Source: Odiellus spinosus (Eukaryota; Arthropoda; Arachnida; Opiliones; Phalangiidae). From it: a stretch of DNA of 64,000 bases. The DNA lies in NCBI GenBank assembly GCA_963920705.1, contig OY987240.1, positions 1,550,001 through 1,614,000 on the forward strand, read 5' to 3'. Shown piece after piece: positions 10,519 to 20,991 of this stretch; positions within the stretch are counted from its first letter, which is position 1; every line of letters starts with the position of its first letter. The notes beneath the pieces were generated by a model. The model had not been told where the DNA came from, ran no database searches, and was given only the letters and a program-made list of their open reading frames with translations. A program made the position numbers and the translations under genes.

Positions 10519-10941
10519 TCAATCTAAATAATCCGATCTAATTTGACGAGGTTTTCTGCGTTTTTTTCGTAGATTTTTAAAACGATTGTCAGAGCCTAGT
10601 TTTAAACCCTTGCGTCTCCTTTTATTGCCACTTCCACTCTGAGGCCTAATGGTATTATCCACCACTTTATTTATTAAGTTAGCTACGGCAATTCGCGAGT
10701 TTCTTTTTAAAATGGGTTTAGGCTCCATTCCTCCTTGAATATCTTTAAGAATGTTATGACTCATACTTAACGCTTCAGTACCCAAATTTGAAGCTAACGG
10801 TTTTAAAATTGGCGTGACATATTTTAATAAAGACCTAAAAATTGAACCCAAACCTCTTCCTGATTGGTAGACACCGCCGTGAAAACCGCGGATCCCGCCT
10901 CCTCTTTGTTGAGAACTATAATATTCTAGATATCTATTAAT
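10519..10941 (-). pseudogene. pVI-like minor capsid protein, start lost, Polinton A
   Basis: This copy corresponds to 20558-20980 in B. The B start codon is changed and a TAG appears within the first few codons, so the conserved glycine-rich N-terminus is not translated from its normal start. An internal frame of 110 residues (10519-10851) keeps the amphipathic segment (GSIFRSLLKYVTPILKPL), an IQGG adenain-type site and a basic C-terminus. Confidence 0.75.
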
Positions 10942-13791
10942 AATGACGATTCTTTATGAAATGAAGCTTTACTAGAGTTCGACCGTTATTTATAAAGGGA
11001 ATTAATTCGTTAAAATCCGTTTTTAATTCAATTTCTATAATTCGATTTGAGTCGAGACGTAAAGGATAATAATCAATGTTTAAAAAATTAGCTTCATTTT
11101 GATCGGTATTTTCTTGGTTGGAATTTTCAATTTTGAGGGCTCTTAGCAACATGCTTTCTGTATCACCCGTTAATTGTGGTAAAATTATATCGCTATAAAT
11201 ATACATAATGTGAATGCCTCTTTGTAAATCGTAGGGATATTCGCTCGTCACTTCTTTGTAAACGGCGTCTTGATCGATTCGAAAGCCTAACATATCGCCT
11301 AACCCCCCAAGATGGTCGTCGGGATGTGAGACGTAATGAAAGCAAATCCAAATATTTTTATCGCACGAAACCTTGACCGTCCCATTTTTATTTACCGAAA
11401 ACTGAATACTTTTTTGGTGAACTTCGGCGGGTAAGGCCTCAATCATAGCAGAAAAAACATCTTCTATTGACGTGTATGTCCCGAGGGGAATTTCACAAGT
11501 ATATACTTTGGTGTTTTGCTGAAACAATGGTTGATCGCTATAAAATGATAAATCACCCTCTTTCTTTTTCTTATAAAAACTTTTTGATTGGCCTCTTTAT
11601 CACGACTCATTTCAAACACAAATTGAAAGCTATTCGGTTCAATGTCAATATTTATCACGAGCGGATCGAGAGTACCCCCCTGGTAATAAAGGCTAACGTA
11701 TTCATCGGATGGAAATTTAAATAAATCGGCTAAAGATTCGCTCATTTTGAAACGAATACCCGCTGGTAATTCTACCGCGAGTCGAAAATCGTTTTCATTT
11801 ACTTTTAAAATATTAAAAGAACATCCCCTTAGTTGACGTAATTTTATTTGCTCTCTTAAAGCGGCTAAAATTTTTAAATGCAAACCAAATGGAATAATTT
11901 TTTTATTGTGATGATTGTACATGGGTACATAATTTTTGCCATCCAGTTGAACAGAAGTTTCCGTATGGTCACCACCCATGATAAACAAATGATTGTGAAC
12001 TCGAAAATGAATCGAACTATTTTTATCCGCTTGAAATTTCTTATAATTAGCGTGTAAATTTCTAGTACTAACTAATATATTCTTTTGATATCCGCTTAAC
12101 TCTAAATTTAAAATATCAGGAAGAGAGCCGCTAATTGAACACTCGACATACGGGGGGAGACTAATTTGAAAGTATTTTTCTTCATTACGATTGATAATAT
12201 CAAATTTTATATTATAAGCGCGCAAAGGCTCGTAATTTAAACTTTCTTTTAATTTTTCTAAAATCTCTTCGTACATGGAAAAGGGAACATAAACGTTATT
12301 TTCATCCATTTTCCCTTTAAAAACTATTACAGGATCCAAATTAAAATTATAGTAAACGTAATCGTTTTGGTTCGAAAGAACCGGGTTACCAAACGGATTT
12401 ATTCTGTAATCGATATAATTGCCATTATCCTTAATATATATTTTTTATGTTTTGGGGTCCATAAAATTATAGCCCGTAATATTCGAATGAAACGCGTACG
12501 GAAGATTTAAGAGCTGACTTAATTGAGGCGATAAACGAATTTCGATACCTGGAGGGGCCATCATGGTAAAACTAGGATCATTCGCATAATTAAACTCCAC
12601 TTTAAAAATTACCCCCCGAACTCGATTAAATATAGTTAAACTGAAAACGTCGCAAATTTTTTGGGCTAAGGTCTCGTTAATAACACGTCCTCGCTCGTCT
12701 AAATCAGCGGATATGCTCCCTGGTTTAATCAAAACCCTGTAATTTGCCCAGTGTTCGTACGAAGGAGGAGATGGCGGGGGTAAAGCTGTTATCGGTGGGC
12801 TCAATGTAGGTTCGGGGATCATTTCAATTGGTATCGGTTCTGACTCTACTACGGGAGGCTTGATACCAGATTCATCCGTTTCTTTCGTGGGGGTTGAATA
12901 GGGGGAATAGTTGGCTTTAAGGGCGCGGTTTCTTTAAACGACGGATTTGTGCTTATAGATGGAGGGGATATCGCTTTTTACAACCTCGGGTATTATAGGA
13001 GAGCTAATTAAAGTAGTTTCACCCGGAGGTTTTGAATCTGCTATATAATCCGACTGCGAACTTTTCTTGGGCACTTTTGAATCGAATCCATTGCCAGAAC
13101 CTAATCTTTTTGCCACGAGCGGAAAAGGAATTCTTATATCAATGTAATTATTCGTATATTGTAAACTTATCGTTCGAGCATACTTGCTCAATGGTATAGG
13201 ACTTAGAAAATTATCTTTAACAAATTCGTTTTCTCTAAATTCAAATACAGTTGCTAACGGAGACATGGAAGGAATACGTACTTCCACATTATTCGCCGTG
13301 CGAATGCTTAAAAACCGAGGTAATTTTTTGTCAATTAACGGATTTCTTGAAAATAGGTCTAGATGTTTATTATCTCCCGCCAAACGATTGGTAATACCAA
13401 ATTCAATTTTGTCCCTCGTGAGCTCGTTCTCTTGAATTAGTTTACTAATTTCATTAATTAGCATTTCTTGCAAAGAATATTCTATAATTTTATCATTTTG
13501 AGTGGTGGCTTTATAATTCCCGGGGGGTAATTCGAGTTTATAGTAAATATAGGGTTCGTCTAGTAAATTATTTTGACTATTCTCATCCGTCAATATCCAA
13601 AATTTGTTATATTTAGGGCCGCTCACGTTATGCGAGGACGCGGGATAGATTATTTCGCTTAACCCTACACTCCATTCGTGATTATTAAGTTGTAGCTCTT
13701 CAACGAGTACATTTTTAAACGAACTTTGAGTATTATTTGGAAAAATATCGAGTGAGGCGTTAGAGCTTAAAGTACAATGGAATTGTTCCAT
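10937..13791 (-). pseudogene. penton-like minor capsid protein, fragmented, Polinton A
   Basis: This is the counterpart of the single 955-residue ORF of B. Here it is split into four open stretches: 12934-13791, 12445-12822, 11464-12339 and 10937-11527, separated by frameshifts and stops in the proline-rich linker and between later modules. All the module landmarks (the repeated L-A-x-L-F/L-x-F motif) are still recognisable. The N-terminal FHCTLSSNASLDIFPNN corresponds to the penton start seen in element C. The breaks show that A cannot make the full protein. Confidence 0.85.
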
Positions 13792-13855
13792 AACGTAACG
13801 AAACCAAATGTTAAATGAGAGTTTTTTATTAGAATTATTTCTTTTAAGAACAAAA

Positions 13856-13966
13856 AAGACTAGCGTGGTTTAAGGGTGGGAAATATTATTTTTATCGAAG
13901 GGGATTCGAACCCCGGACTTTTTTTTGTAATATTTATATTTTTACCCCTAAACCACGCTAGTCTTT
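13856..13966 (-). other. tRNA-like hairpin (A- and B-box motifs), Polinton A
   Basis: This is a stem of about 17-20 bp (GACTAGCGTGGTTTA and its inverse) enclosing a T-arm-like GGGGTTCGAATCCCC with the B-box core GGTTCGAATCC, and TGGTTTAGGGG as a possible A-box. The same structure is at 17524-17634 in B. The region after the T-arm does not pair as a normal acceptor stem, so it is not a standard tRNA. It may be a Pol III promoter or a tRNA-derived relic lying between the penton gene and the element end. Confidence 0.5.
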
Positions 13967-14881
13967 AATTTTACAGTCATATAATTTTGCTTTTTTTTTT
14001 GGTTTCAGCGGACTGTAAACACCTCTGGCCATATATTACCACTCTTTTACGGCCAGAGTGTAATATATTTTTTATGCTGGGGCTACCAATACGGTATAAA
14101 TGGGGGAGTGTAATATATTTTTTTATCATAGTCTCTTTGAATCGGCAAACACTCTTTTATTTTTATTGCTACGCATATCTTTACTGTGTCTTTTGGATCA
14201 TGCAATTTTATTTCTTTTGTTTGTCATTATTTTGGCTCTGTATCATCTCCTTCTTCAACCTTACGTTTCATAAATCATCATTATCTTTTTTTGCGTTAAG
14301 TTTCATAAACTTTAAAATTGCATGATTTACTTTCTTCTTGAATTTTAAGTTTCATAAATTGTAATCTTTTAGTTTTAAATTTCTTAAGCAATCTAATACC
14401 GGTTGTGGTAATTTAATCGTTTTTGGTGAGGTACATGAACTCTTTTGCATGCTCAGTTTCTTTCTTTTGGTTGGCAAAGACTTTTTTTTTATTTTTATTA
14501 CTACGCATGTCTTTACTGTCTTTTGGAACATGCAATTATCGTTCCACTCCCTATCAGACCCTATTTTTTTTTTTTTTTTTTCTTTTCATGTCTTTTTCCA
14601 AAGTATGGTAATAAAAATATATTTACACGTACCAACCAAAATACCGTTCGCGTCGAGTGAAAAGGACCACTCGTGGTCCTTGTCTAAGACCGGAAAAGGA
14701 TCGATCTTGGTCCTTGTAAGACTCTACAATGAGATTAACTAATCAGATTATCACTATTACCGGGCGATTTGGTTGCTATAAATTTAGTAGAAATCGTACC
14801 GTTCGAGTCTCTAACTTTTTGCAACTACTTAGGCCCAGACTTAGGTCCGTGATAACTTGAAATACAAGTCCCTTTTTTGTT
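13967..14881. other. non-coding region of Polinton A between tRNA-like hairpin and insertion site of B
   Basis: This is AT-rich DNA with T-runs and short palindromes (for example around CTCTGGCCATATATTACCAC), inversely repeated at 16640-17520 in B. The small open frames here are low-complexity Phe/Tyr-rich T-run translations and are not genes. The last bases, ending TTGTAGAG, join at 35620 to the rest of A when B is removed. Confidence 0.6.
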
Positions 14882-14887
14882 GTAGAG
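14882..14887. repeat. target-site duplication of Polinton B, left (GTAGAG)
   Basis: GTAGAG immediately precedes the AGTAGTAAAG terminus of B and recurs immediately after the other terminus at 35620-35625. Six bases is the expected Polinton duplication length. Within B at about 16650 the uninterrupted homologous sequence reads ..GCAAGACTCTACAAC.. (reverse complement GTTGTAGAGTCTTGC), which confirms the pre-insertion site. Confidence 0.92.
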
Positions 14888-15042
14888 AGTAGTAAAGTAC
14901 GCACCCGTTAAGCAAAAATTCATCCCCCTTTCCAGCCCCAGCCTGCTAGAGCCCCTCCCAAGGTTTGGGAGAACCTGTTTTTGACATCACCAACTTGTTG
15001 AAAAAAATTTTTTTTTTCAAAATTTCCGCTCGCGCCGGAGGG
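14888..15042. repeat. left terminal inverted repeat of Polinton B
   Basis: About 155 bp starting AGTAGTAAAGTACGCACCC matches the reverse complement of 35467-35619 with only a few differences and a small A/T-run indel. The 5'-AGT start is usual for Polintons. A diverged version ends element A at 37277-37421. Confidence 0.92.
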
Positions 15043-15280
15043 CTTTGGTACTAGCGAGGTTCTCCCTTCTCGTTATACAAAGGTTTCGCGCGTTTGGTTT
15101 TTAAAGTGGTGGTGTTACGAATTAAAATTGTTATTATTTTTATTTGGATATTTGTTGGTCTCTATATCTGAATAACCAATAGAAAATAAGGGGGTTTTAT
15201 ATCATTGTCCCGAGGATTATAAAAGAATATATTGACATATATTAAGGCTCATAATTTATAATCACTTAATCAAGATCATC

Positions 15281-15559
15281 ATGTCAAGAAAAACGCCAGA
15301 AAAAATTGTTATTAAACGTTATTGTCATTGTAATTATTTTAAAAGATGGAAATACAATGATTCGTATACTCGAAGATTCGCTATTGGGTTTGGGGTAACG
15401 TTGCTAACCCCCATTCTCGTTCCTATTGGTTTTGTTATGTCAGTCTTTTCTGCTGATCCAATTTATTTGATAACCAGTTTTTTACCGCTCCTTTACATCT
15501 ACATTAAAATGGGAGAACCTTTAGACAAATTATGCCACTACTGTGGGCGTTTCCTTTAA
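15281..15559 (+). CDS. small membrane protein with terminal cysteine pairs, Polinton B
   Basis: This is a 92-residue protein of unknown function. The N-terminus is basic with C-H-C (RYCHCNYF), then two hydrophobic segments (about residues 34-53 and 58-76) and a C-terminal CHYC pair. Its hydrophobic core (LLTPILVPIGF..) resembles that of the neighbouring 119-residue protein (LISPLTVPIAF..), which suggests a duplicated gene pair. A degenerate copy sits at 36691-36969 in element A with an in-frame stop. The start is the ATG after GATCATC. Location next to the terminal repeat suggests an accessory, possibly early or envelope-like, gene. Confidence 0.6.
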   Translation: MSRKTPEKIVIKRYCHCNYFKRWKYNDSYTRRFAIGFGVTLLTPILVPIGFVMSVFSADPIYLITSFLPLLYIYIKMGEPLDKLCHYCGRFL

Positions 15560-15621
15560 TTTTAAAATAAATATTTTAGTTTTCTAATGATAGAATTTTA
15601 GTTACTCATGAGCTTTTCATC

Positions 15622-15981
15622 ATGTGGGAATCGATATTCTCAGCTCTGTTCGAAATTATTCTAACTTATCCGCTTTTTTCAATTTTGATAATTTGGAAAT
15701 TTCTGATGTTGTTACCGGCGGAATATTTCGCGGCTTTTTTCTTGATTTTAATAAGCCCGTTGACTGTGCCAATCGCCTTTCTAATTGGACTTTTGCAAGG
15801 AGACATGTACTGTGTTTTGGTTATTTTTGCACCGTACTTGTGGTTATCGCTACTTATTTACCAAGTCCTAAAGAAGCTCGTATTGATACCTGTGACATGT
15901 GGAGAAATACTATATAATGTGAGCCTGGACTATTACTTTCAAAACATCCAAAAATTATCACGAGTAAAAGAACAATCATAA
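15622..15981 (+). CDS. 119-residue multi-pass membrane protein, Polinton B
   Basis: This is a very hydrophobic protein with about three membrane segments (roughly residues 9-32, 36-60 and 63-87), followed by a short polar C-terminus (NIQKLSRVKEQS). The central VPIAFLIGLLQGD matches VPIGFVMSVFSAD in the preceding ORF, so the two are probably paralogues. The gene is intact here, while the copy in A (36297-36628) has a deletion and frameshift. I do not recognise it from known Polinton cores. It starts 62 bases after the previous stop on the same strand. Confidence 0.6.
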   Translation: MWESIFSALFEIILTYPLFSILIIWKFLMLLPAEYFAAFFLILISPLTVPIAFLIGLLQGDMYCVLVIFAPYLWLSLLIYQVLKKLVLIPVTCGEILYNVSLDYYFQNIQKLSRVKEQS

Positions 15982-17523
15982 ATTTTATTTTTTGTGAAAA
16001 ATTGTAATATATTACAAAGAAATGTGTAATTTTTATTGTATATTATATAAATTAAAAATATAATAAATGTTTTTTCATCAAAAGTTGGTATTTATTATTT
16101 TTAAAAATATGGAAATTGTAAGAATTCCTCGAGTTCCACTTGTAGATAATTTTTGCCTCAATATTCAGTTTCGAATGAAATTTTTTTCAAAGATAGTGAT
16201 GTCATTCTTAAGTTTTATTTGAAACCCAGAAAGTTCGAATTTAGAACGTCATCGCAAGTTCCAATCATCTCGCTAAAGTTTTAATCCCCCGACGTCCACA
16301 ATTTTTGTAAATTGTTTGATCATCGCAATATTCGATGAAAGATTAGAGATCCATGACCGGAAGTTCAGAAGACCAAATTCTTGAGCGCAATTTTTTATCT
16401 TTGCGCCGTCTGTATTTGCTCGATAAAAGGTCTAAGTGGGTTTCTTGGATAGTTAACGTTTTTTTTCAATATAAGGCTTTTTTATGGTATTGGATCAATT
16501 TAGTGAAGTTTGAACTCTAGTAAGAGATCTAGTTAATTTAAAGCTTCCTGCTCACCCGAGCAGAACTGCCTGTATGTAAAGTTGGATTTTACCAATGATG
16601 TTGCTTTTTGACCATTTGGAGCAACATTCTTTTTCGAGTTAATGCAAGACTCTACAACAAAAAAGGGACTCGTTTTTCGAGTCATCACGGACCTAAGTCT
16701 GGGCCTAAGTAGTTGCAAAAATTTAGAGACCAGAACGCTACGATTTTTATTAAATTTATAGCAACCAATTCGCCCGTTAATAGTGATACTCTGATTCGTC
16801 AATTTCATCGTAGAGTCTTACACAAGGACCACGACCGATCTTTCTCGGTCTTAGACAAGGATTATGAGTGGTCCTTTTCACTCGACGTGAACGGTATTTT
16901 GGTTGGTATGTGTAAATATATTTATATTACCATACTTAGGAAAAATCCAAGAAGAGCAAAAAAATAATTTCATGCTCCAGAAGACTTAGCAAAGATATGC
17001 GTAGTAAAAAAAATCTTTGTCAACCAAAAGAAAGAGACTGAGCATGCAAAAAAGTTCATTTACCTAACCAAAAAAGACTAAATTACCACAACCGCTATCA
17101 GATTGCTTAAAAAATTAAAACTAAAAAATTACAATTTATGAAACTTAAGATTGAAGAAAACAAATCATGCAATTATGAAACTTAACGCAAAAAAAGAATA
17201 ATGATGATTTATGAAACTTAAAGCTTAAGAAGACGATAGAGGACCAAAATCATGACAGCCAAAAGGAATAAAATTGCAGATTCCAAAGACATAGTAAAGA
17301 TATGAGGAGTAATAAAAATTATAGTAAAGATATGAGAAGCAAAGAAAGAGACTATGATAAAAAAATATATTACACTCCCCCATCTATACCGCATTGGTAG
17401 AACCAACATAAAAAAATATATTACACTCTGGCCGTAAAAGAGTGGTAATATATGGCCAGAGGTGTTTACAGTCCGCTGAAACAAAAAAAAAAAAAAAAAG
17501 CAAAATTATATGACTGTAAAATT
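15982..17523. other. non-coding region of Polinton B between membrane-protein genes and tRNA-like hairpin
   Basis: No convincing gene. It includes the site homologous to the B insertion point in A (CTCTAC near 16650), AT-rich stretches and the inverted counterpart of 13967-14881. Part of it (16000-16640) is repeated in inverted form at 35626-36290, in the distal part of A. Confidence 0.6.
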
Positions 17524-17634
17524 AAAGACTAGCGTGGTTTAGGGGTAAAAGTATGAATATTGTAAAAAAAAGTCCGGGGTTCGAATCCCCTTCGATAAAA
17601 TAATATTTCCTACCCTTAAACCACGCTAGTCTTT
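17524..17634 (+). other. tRNA-like hairpin (A- and B-box motifs), Polinton B
   Basis: This is the same hairpin as at 13856-13966. Outer arms AAGACTAGCGTGG and CCACGCTAGTCTT enclose TGGTTTAGGGG (A-box-like) and a T-arm GGGGTTCGAATCCCC (B-box). The bases following the T-arm do not complement the 5' end as an acceptor stem would. It ends 63 bases before the penton-like gene, on the same strand. It may serve as a Pol III promoter, primer or processing signal. Confidence 0.5.
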
Positions 17635-17697
17635 TTTGTTCTTAAAAGAAAAAATTCTCATAAAAAACTCTCATTTAACATTTGGTTTCGTTACGTT

Positions 17698-20565
17698 ATG
17701 GAACAATTCCATTGTACTTTAAGCTCTAACGCTTCACTCGATATTTTTCCAAATAATACTCAAAGTTCGTTTAAAAATGTACTCGTTAAAGAGCTACAAC
17801 TTAATAATCACGAATGGAGTGTAGGGTTAAGCGAAATAATCTATCCCGCGTCCTGGCATAACGTAAGCGGTCCTAAATATAACAAATTTTGGATATTGAC
17901 GGACGAAAATAGTCAAAATAATTTACTAGACGAACCCTATATTTACTATAAACTCGAATTACCGTCTGGAAATTATAAAGCCACCACCCAAAATGATAAA
18001 ATTATAGAATATTCTTTGCAAGAAATGCTAATTAATGAAATTAGTAAACTAATTCAAGAGAACGAGCTGACGAGGGACAAAATCGAATTTGGTATTACCA
18101 ATCGTTTGGCGGGAAATAATAAACATTTAGAGCTATTTTCAAAAAATCCGTTAATTGACAAAAAATTACCTCGGTTTTTGAGCATTCGCACGGCAAATAA
18201 TGTCGAAGTACGGATTCCTTCCATGTCTCCGTTAGCAACTGTATTCGAATTTAGAGAGAACGAATTTGTTAAAGATAATTTTCTAAGTCCTATACCATTA
18301 AGCAAGTACGCTAGGACGATAAGTTTGCAATATACAAATAATTACATTGATATCAGAATTCCGTCTCCGCTGGTTGAAAAAAGATTATTGGCAGGCAACG
18401 TGTTCGATTCAAAAGTGCCCAAGAAAAATTCGCAGTCGGATTATATAGCAGATTCAAAACCTCCGGGTGAAACTACTTTAATTAACTCCCCTGAAATATC
18501 CGAGGCTGTAAAAATCGATATCCCTCCATCTATAAGCGCAAAACCGTCGTTTAAAGAAACCACGCCCTTAAAGCCATCTATTCCCCCTATTCAACCTCTT
18601 ACGAAAAAAGCGGATCAATCTGGTATCGAGGCCCCCGTAGTAGAGTCTGAGCCGATACCGCTTGAAAAGGCCCCAGAAAATAAATCAGTACCTACATTGA
18701 GCCCGGCGATAACAACTTTACCCCCGCCAACTCCCACTTCGTACGAACACTGGGCAAATTACAGGGTTTTGATTAAACCGGGGAGCATATCCGCTGATTT
18801 AGACGAACGAGGACGCGCTATTAACGAGACCTTAGCCCAAAAAATTTGCGACGCGTTTAGTTTAACTATATTTAATCGAGTTCGGGGGGTAGTTTTTAAA
18901 GTAGAATTTAATTACGCGAATGATCCTAGTTTTACCATGAGAGCTCCTCCAGGTATCGAAATTCGTTTATCGCCTCAATTAAGTCAGCTCTTAAATATTC
19001 CATACGCGTTTCATTCGAATATTACGGGCTATAATTTTATGGACCCCAAAACAGAAAAAATATATATTAAGGATAATGGTAATTATATCGATTACAGAAT
19101 AAATCCATTTGGTAACCCGGTTCTTTCGAACCAAAACGATTACGTTTACTATAATTTTAATTTGGATCCTGAAATAGTTTTTAAAGGGAAAATGGATGAA
19201 AATAACGTTTATGTTCCCTTTTCCATGTACGAAGAGATTTTAGAAAAATTAAAAGAAAGTTTAAATTACGAGCCTTTGCGCGCTTATAATATAAAATTTG
19301 ACATTATCAATCGTAATGAAGAAAAATACTTTCAAATTAGTCTCCCCCCGTACGTCGAGTGTTCAATTAGCGGCTCTCTCGCTGATATTTTAAATTTAGA
19401 GTTAAGCGGATATCAAAAAAATATATTAGTTAGTACTAGAAATTTACACGCTAATTATAAGAAATTTCAAGCGGATAAAAATAGTTCGATTAATTTTCGA
19501 GTTCACAATCATTTGTTTATCATGGGTGGTGACCATACGGAAACTTCTGTTCGACTGGATAGTAAAAATTATATGCCTATGTACAATCGTCAAAATAAAG
19601 AAATTATTCCATTTGGGTTGCATTTAAAAATTTTAGCCGCTTTAAGAGAACAAATAAAATTACGTCAACTAAGGGGATGTTCTTTTAATATTTTAAAAGT
19701 AAACGAAAACGATTTTCGACTCGCGGTAGAATTACCAGCGGGTGTTCGTTTTAAAATGAGCGAATCTTTAGCCGATTTATTTAAATTTCCATCCGATGAA
19801 TACGTTAGTCTTTATTACCAAGGGGGTACTCTCGATCCGCTCGTGGTGAAGATTGACATTGAACCGAATAGTTTTCAATTTGCGTTTGAAATGAATCGTG
19901 ATAAAGAGGCCAATCAAAAAGTTTTTATAAGAAAAAGAAAGGCGGGTGATTTATCATTTTATAGCGACCAACCCTTATTTCAGCAAAACACCAAAGTTTA
20001 CACTTGCGAAATTCCCATCGGGACATACACGTCAATAGATGTTTTTTCTGCTATGATTGAAGCCTTACCCGCAGAGATTCACCAAAAAAGTATTCAGTTT
20101 TCGGTAAATAAAAATGGGACGGTCAAGGTTTCGTGCGATAAAAATATTTGGATTTGTTTTCATTACGTCTCACATCCCGACGATCATCTTGGGGGGTTAG
20201 GTGATATGTTAGGCTTTCGAATCGATCAAGACGCCGTTTACAAAGAAGTGACGAGCGAATATCCATACGATTTACAAAGAGGCATTCACATTATGTATAT
20301 TTATAGCGATATAATATTACCGCAATTAACGGGTGATACAGAAAGCATGTTGCTAAGAGCCCTCAAAATTGAAAATTCCAACCAAGAGAATATCGATCAA
20401 AATGAAGCGAATTTTTTAAACATTGATTATTATCCCTTACGTCTCGATTCAAATCGAATTATAGAAATTGAATTAAAAACGGATTTTAACGAACTAATTC
20501 CCTTTACAAATAAAGGTCGAACTCTAGTAAAGCTTCATTTCATAAAGAATCGTCATTATGAATAG
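17698..20565 (+). CDS. 955-residue penton-like minor capsid protein with repeated modules, Polinton B
   Basis: The N-terminus (FHCTLSSNASLDIFPNNTQS) and C-terminus (GIHIMYIYSDII..., then LRLDSNRIIEIEL) match the two ends of the 279-residue penton-like protein of element C (FYITLPSDSSMSYFPGNT; GLHSLFIYSDIVES). Between them lies a Pro-rich linker (about residues 255-348) and extra modules. Five stretches end in the same L-A/S-x-L/I-L/F-x-F motif, near residues 179, 430, 561, 691 and 835: LATVFEF, LSQLLNI, LADILNL, LADLFKF and LGDMLGF. Element C has one (LAVMLGF). Internal duplication has therefore more than tripled the protein. It presumably fills capsid vertices. It overlaps the next gene by 8 bases. 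Confidence 0.82.
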   Translation: MEQFHCTLSSNASLDIFPNNTQSSFKNVLVKELQLNNHEWSVGLSEIIYPASWHNVSGPKYNKFWILTDENSQNNLLDEPYIYYKLELPSGNYKATTQNDKIIEYSLQEMLINEISKLIQENELTRDKIEFGITNRLAGNNKHLELFSKNPLIDKKLPRFLSIRTANNVEVRIPSMSPLATVFEFRENEFVKDNFLSPIPLSKYARTISLQYTNNYIDIRIPSPLVEKRLLAGNVFDSKVPKKNSQSDYIADSKPPGETTLINSPEISEAVKIDIPPSISAKPSFKETTPLKPSIPPIQPLTKKADQSGIEAPVVESEPIPLEKAPENKSVPTLSPAITTLPPPTPTSYEHWANYRVLIKPGSISADLDERGRAINETLAQKICDAFSLTIFNRVRGVVFKVEFNYANDPSFTMRAPPGIEIRLSPQLSQLLNIPYAFHSNITGYNFMDPKTEKIYIKDNGNYIDYRINPFGNPVLSNQNDYVYYNFNLDPEIVFKGKMDENNVYVPFSMYEEILEKLKESLNYEPLRAYNIKFDIINRNEEKYFQISLPPYVECSISGSLADILNLELSGYQKNILVSTRNLHANYKKFQADKNSSINFRVHNHLFIMGGDHTETSVRLDSKNYMPMYNRQNKEIIPFGLHLKILAALREQIKLRQLRGCSFNILKVNENDFRLAVELPAGVRFKMSESLADLFKFPSDEYVSLYYQGGTLDPLVVKIDIEPNSFQFAFEMNRDKEANQKVFIRKRKAGDLSFYSDQPLFQQNTKVYTCEIPIGTYTSIDVFSAMIEALPAEIHQKSIQFSVNKNGTVKVSCDKNIWICFHYVSHPDDHLGGLGDMLGFRIDQDAVYKEVTSEYPYDLQRGIHIMYIYSDIILPQLTGDTESMLLRALKIENSNQENIDQNEANFLNIDYYPLRLDSNRIIEIELKTDFNELIPFTNKGRTLVKLHFIKNRHYE

Positions 20566-20980
20566 ATATCTTGAATATTATAGTTCTCAACAAAAAGGGG
20601 GTGGTATCCGCGGTTTTCACGGGGGGGTATATCAGTCCGGCAGAGGCCTCGGTTCAATTTTTAGGTCTTTATTAAAATACGTCACGCCAATTTTAAAACC
20701 GTTAGCTTCAAATTTGGGCACCGAAGCGTTAAGCATGAGTCATAACATTCTTAAAGATATTCAAGGAGGTATGGAGCCTAAACCCATTTTAAAAAGAAAC
20801 TCGCGAATTGCCGTAGCCAATTTGATAAATAAAGTGGTGGATAATACCATTAGACCTCAGAGTGGAAGTGGCAATAAAAGGAGACGCAGGGGTTCAAAAC
20901 TAGGCTCTGACAAACGTTTTAAAAATCCACGGAAAAAACGCAGAAAACCCCGTCAAATTAGATCGGATTATTTAGATTGA
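20558..20980 (+). CDS. pVI-like minor capsid/membrane-active protein, Polinton B
   Basis: This 140-residue protein has a Gly-rich N-terminus (KGGGIRGFHGGVYQSGRGLGS), an amphipathic segment (IFRSLLKYVTPILKPLASNLG) and a very basic C-terminus (RKKRRKPRQIR). This is the layout of Polinton and adenovirus pVI-type proteins, which link hexon to core and disrupt membranes after protease cleavage. IQGG followed by Met (about residue 69) fits the adenain site (M/I/L)-x-G-G. The start overlaps the penton stop by 8 bases and the stop precedes the major capsid start by 11 bases. Confidence 0.75.
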   Translation: MNRYLEYYSSQQKGGGIRGFHGGVYQSGRGLGSIFRSLLKYVTPILKPLASNLGTEALSMSHNILKDIQGGMEPKPILKRNSRIAVANLINKVVDNTIRPQSGSGNKRRRRGSKLGSDKRFKNPRKKRRKPRQIRSDYLD

Positions 20981-20991
20981 AAGAAAAAAAA

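Larger units (their letters stand above)
1..14887 (+). mobile_element. Polinton/Maverick element A, proximal part (left end outside window)
   Basis: This is the part of an older Polinton lying left of the nested element B. Gene order is PolB fragment, BIR, PP1-docking ORF, ATPase, pX-like and coiled-coil protein on +, then protease, integrase, PC4-like, major capsid, pVI-like and penton-like on -. The whole block is an inverted copy of B (about 28.5 kb back to 16.65 kb). Many genes carry stops or frameshifts, and the ATPase is split by a Tc1-type insertion, so A is older than B. Its sequence at 14882-14887 continues logically at 35620, across B. The left terminus is not in the window. Confidence 0.9.

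Noticed and set aside
13856-13966. Standard tRNA gene
   Set aside because: T-arm and box motifs are present, but no seven-base-pair acceptor stem or clear anticodon arm can be formed; kept only as a tRNA-like hairpin.
14423-14742. Overlapping Phe-rich open frames
   Set aside because: T-run low-complexity translations inside a non-coding Polinton end; not conserved in the inverted copy.
14880-16660. Region between the two Polinton halves as a separate 1.8-kb mobile element, with Polinton ends at about 14884 and 16652
   Set aside because: The GTAGAG duplication and AGT termini show that this region is the left end of element B, and 16652 is an internal position.
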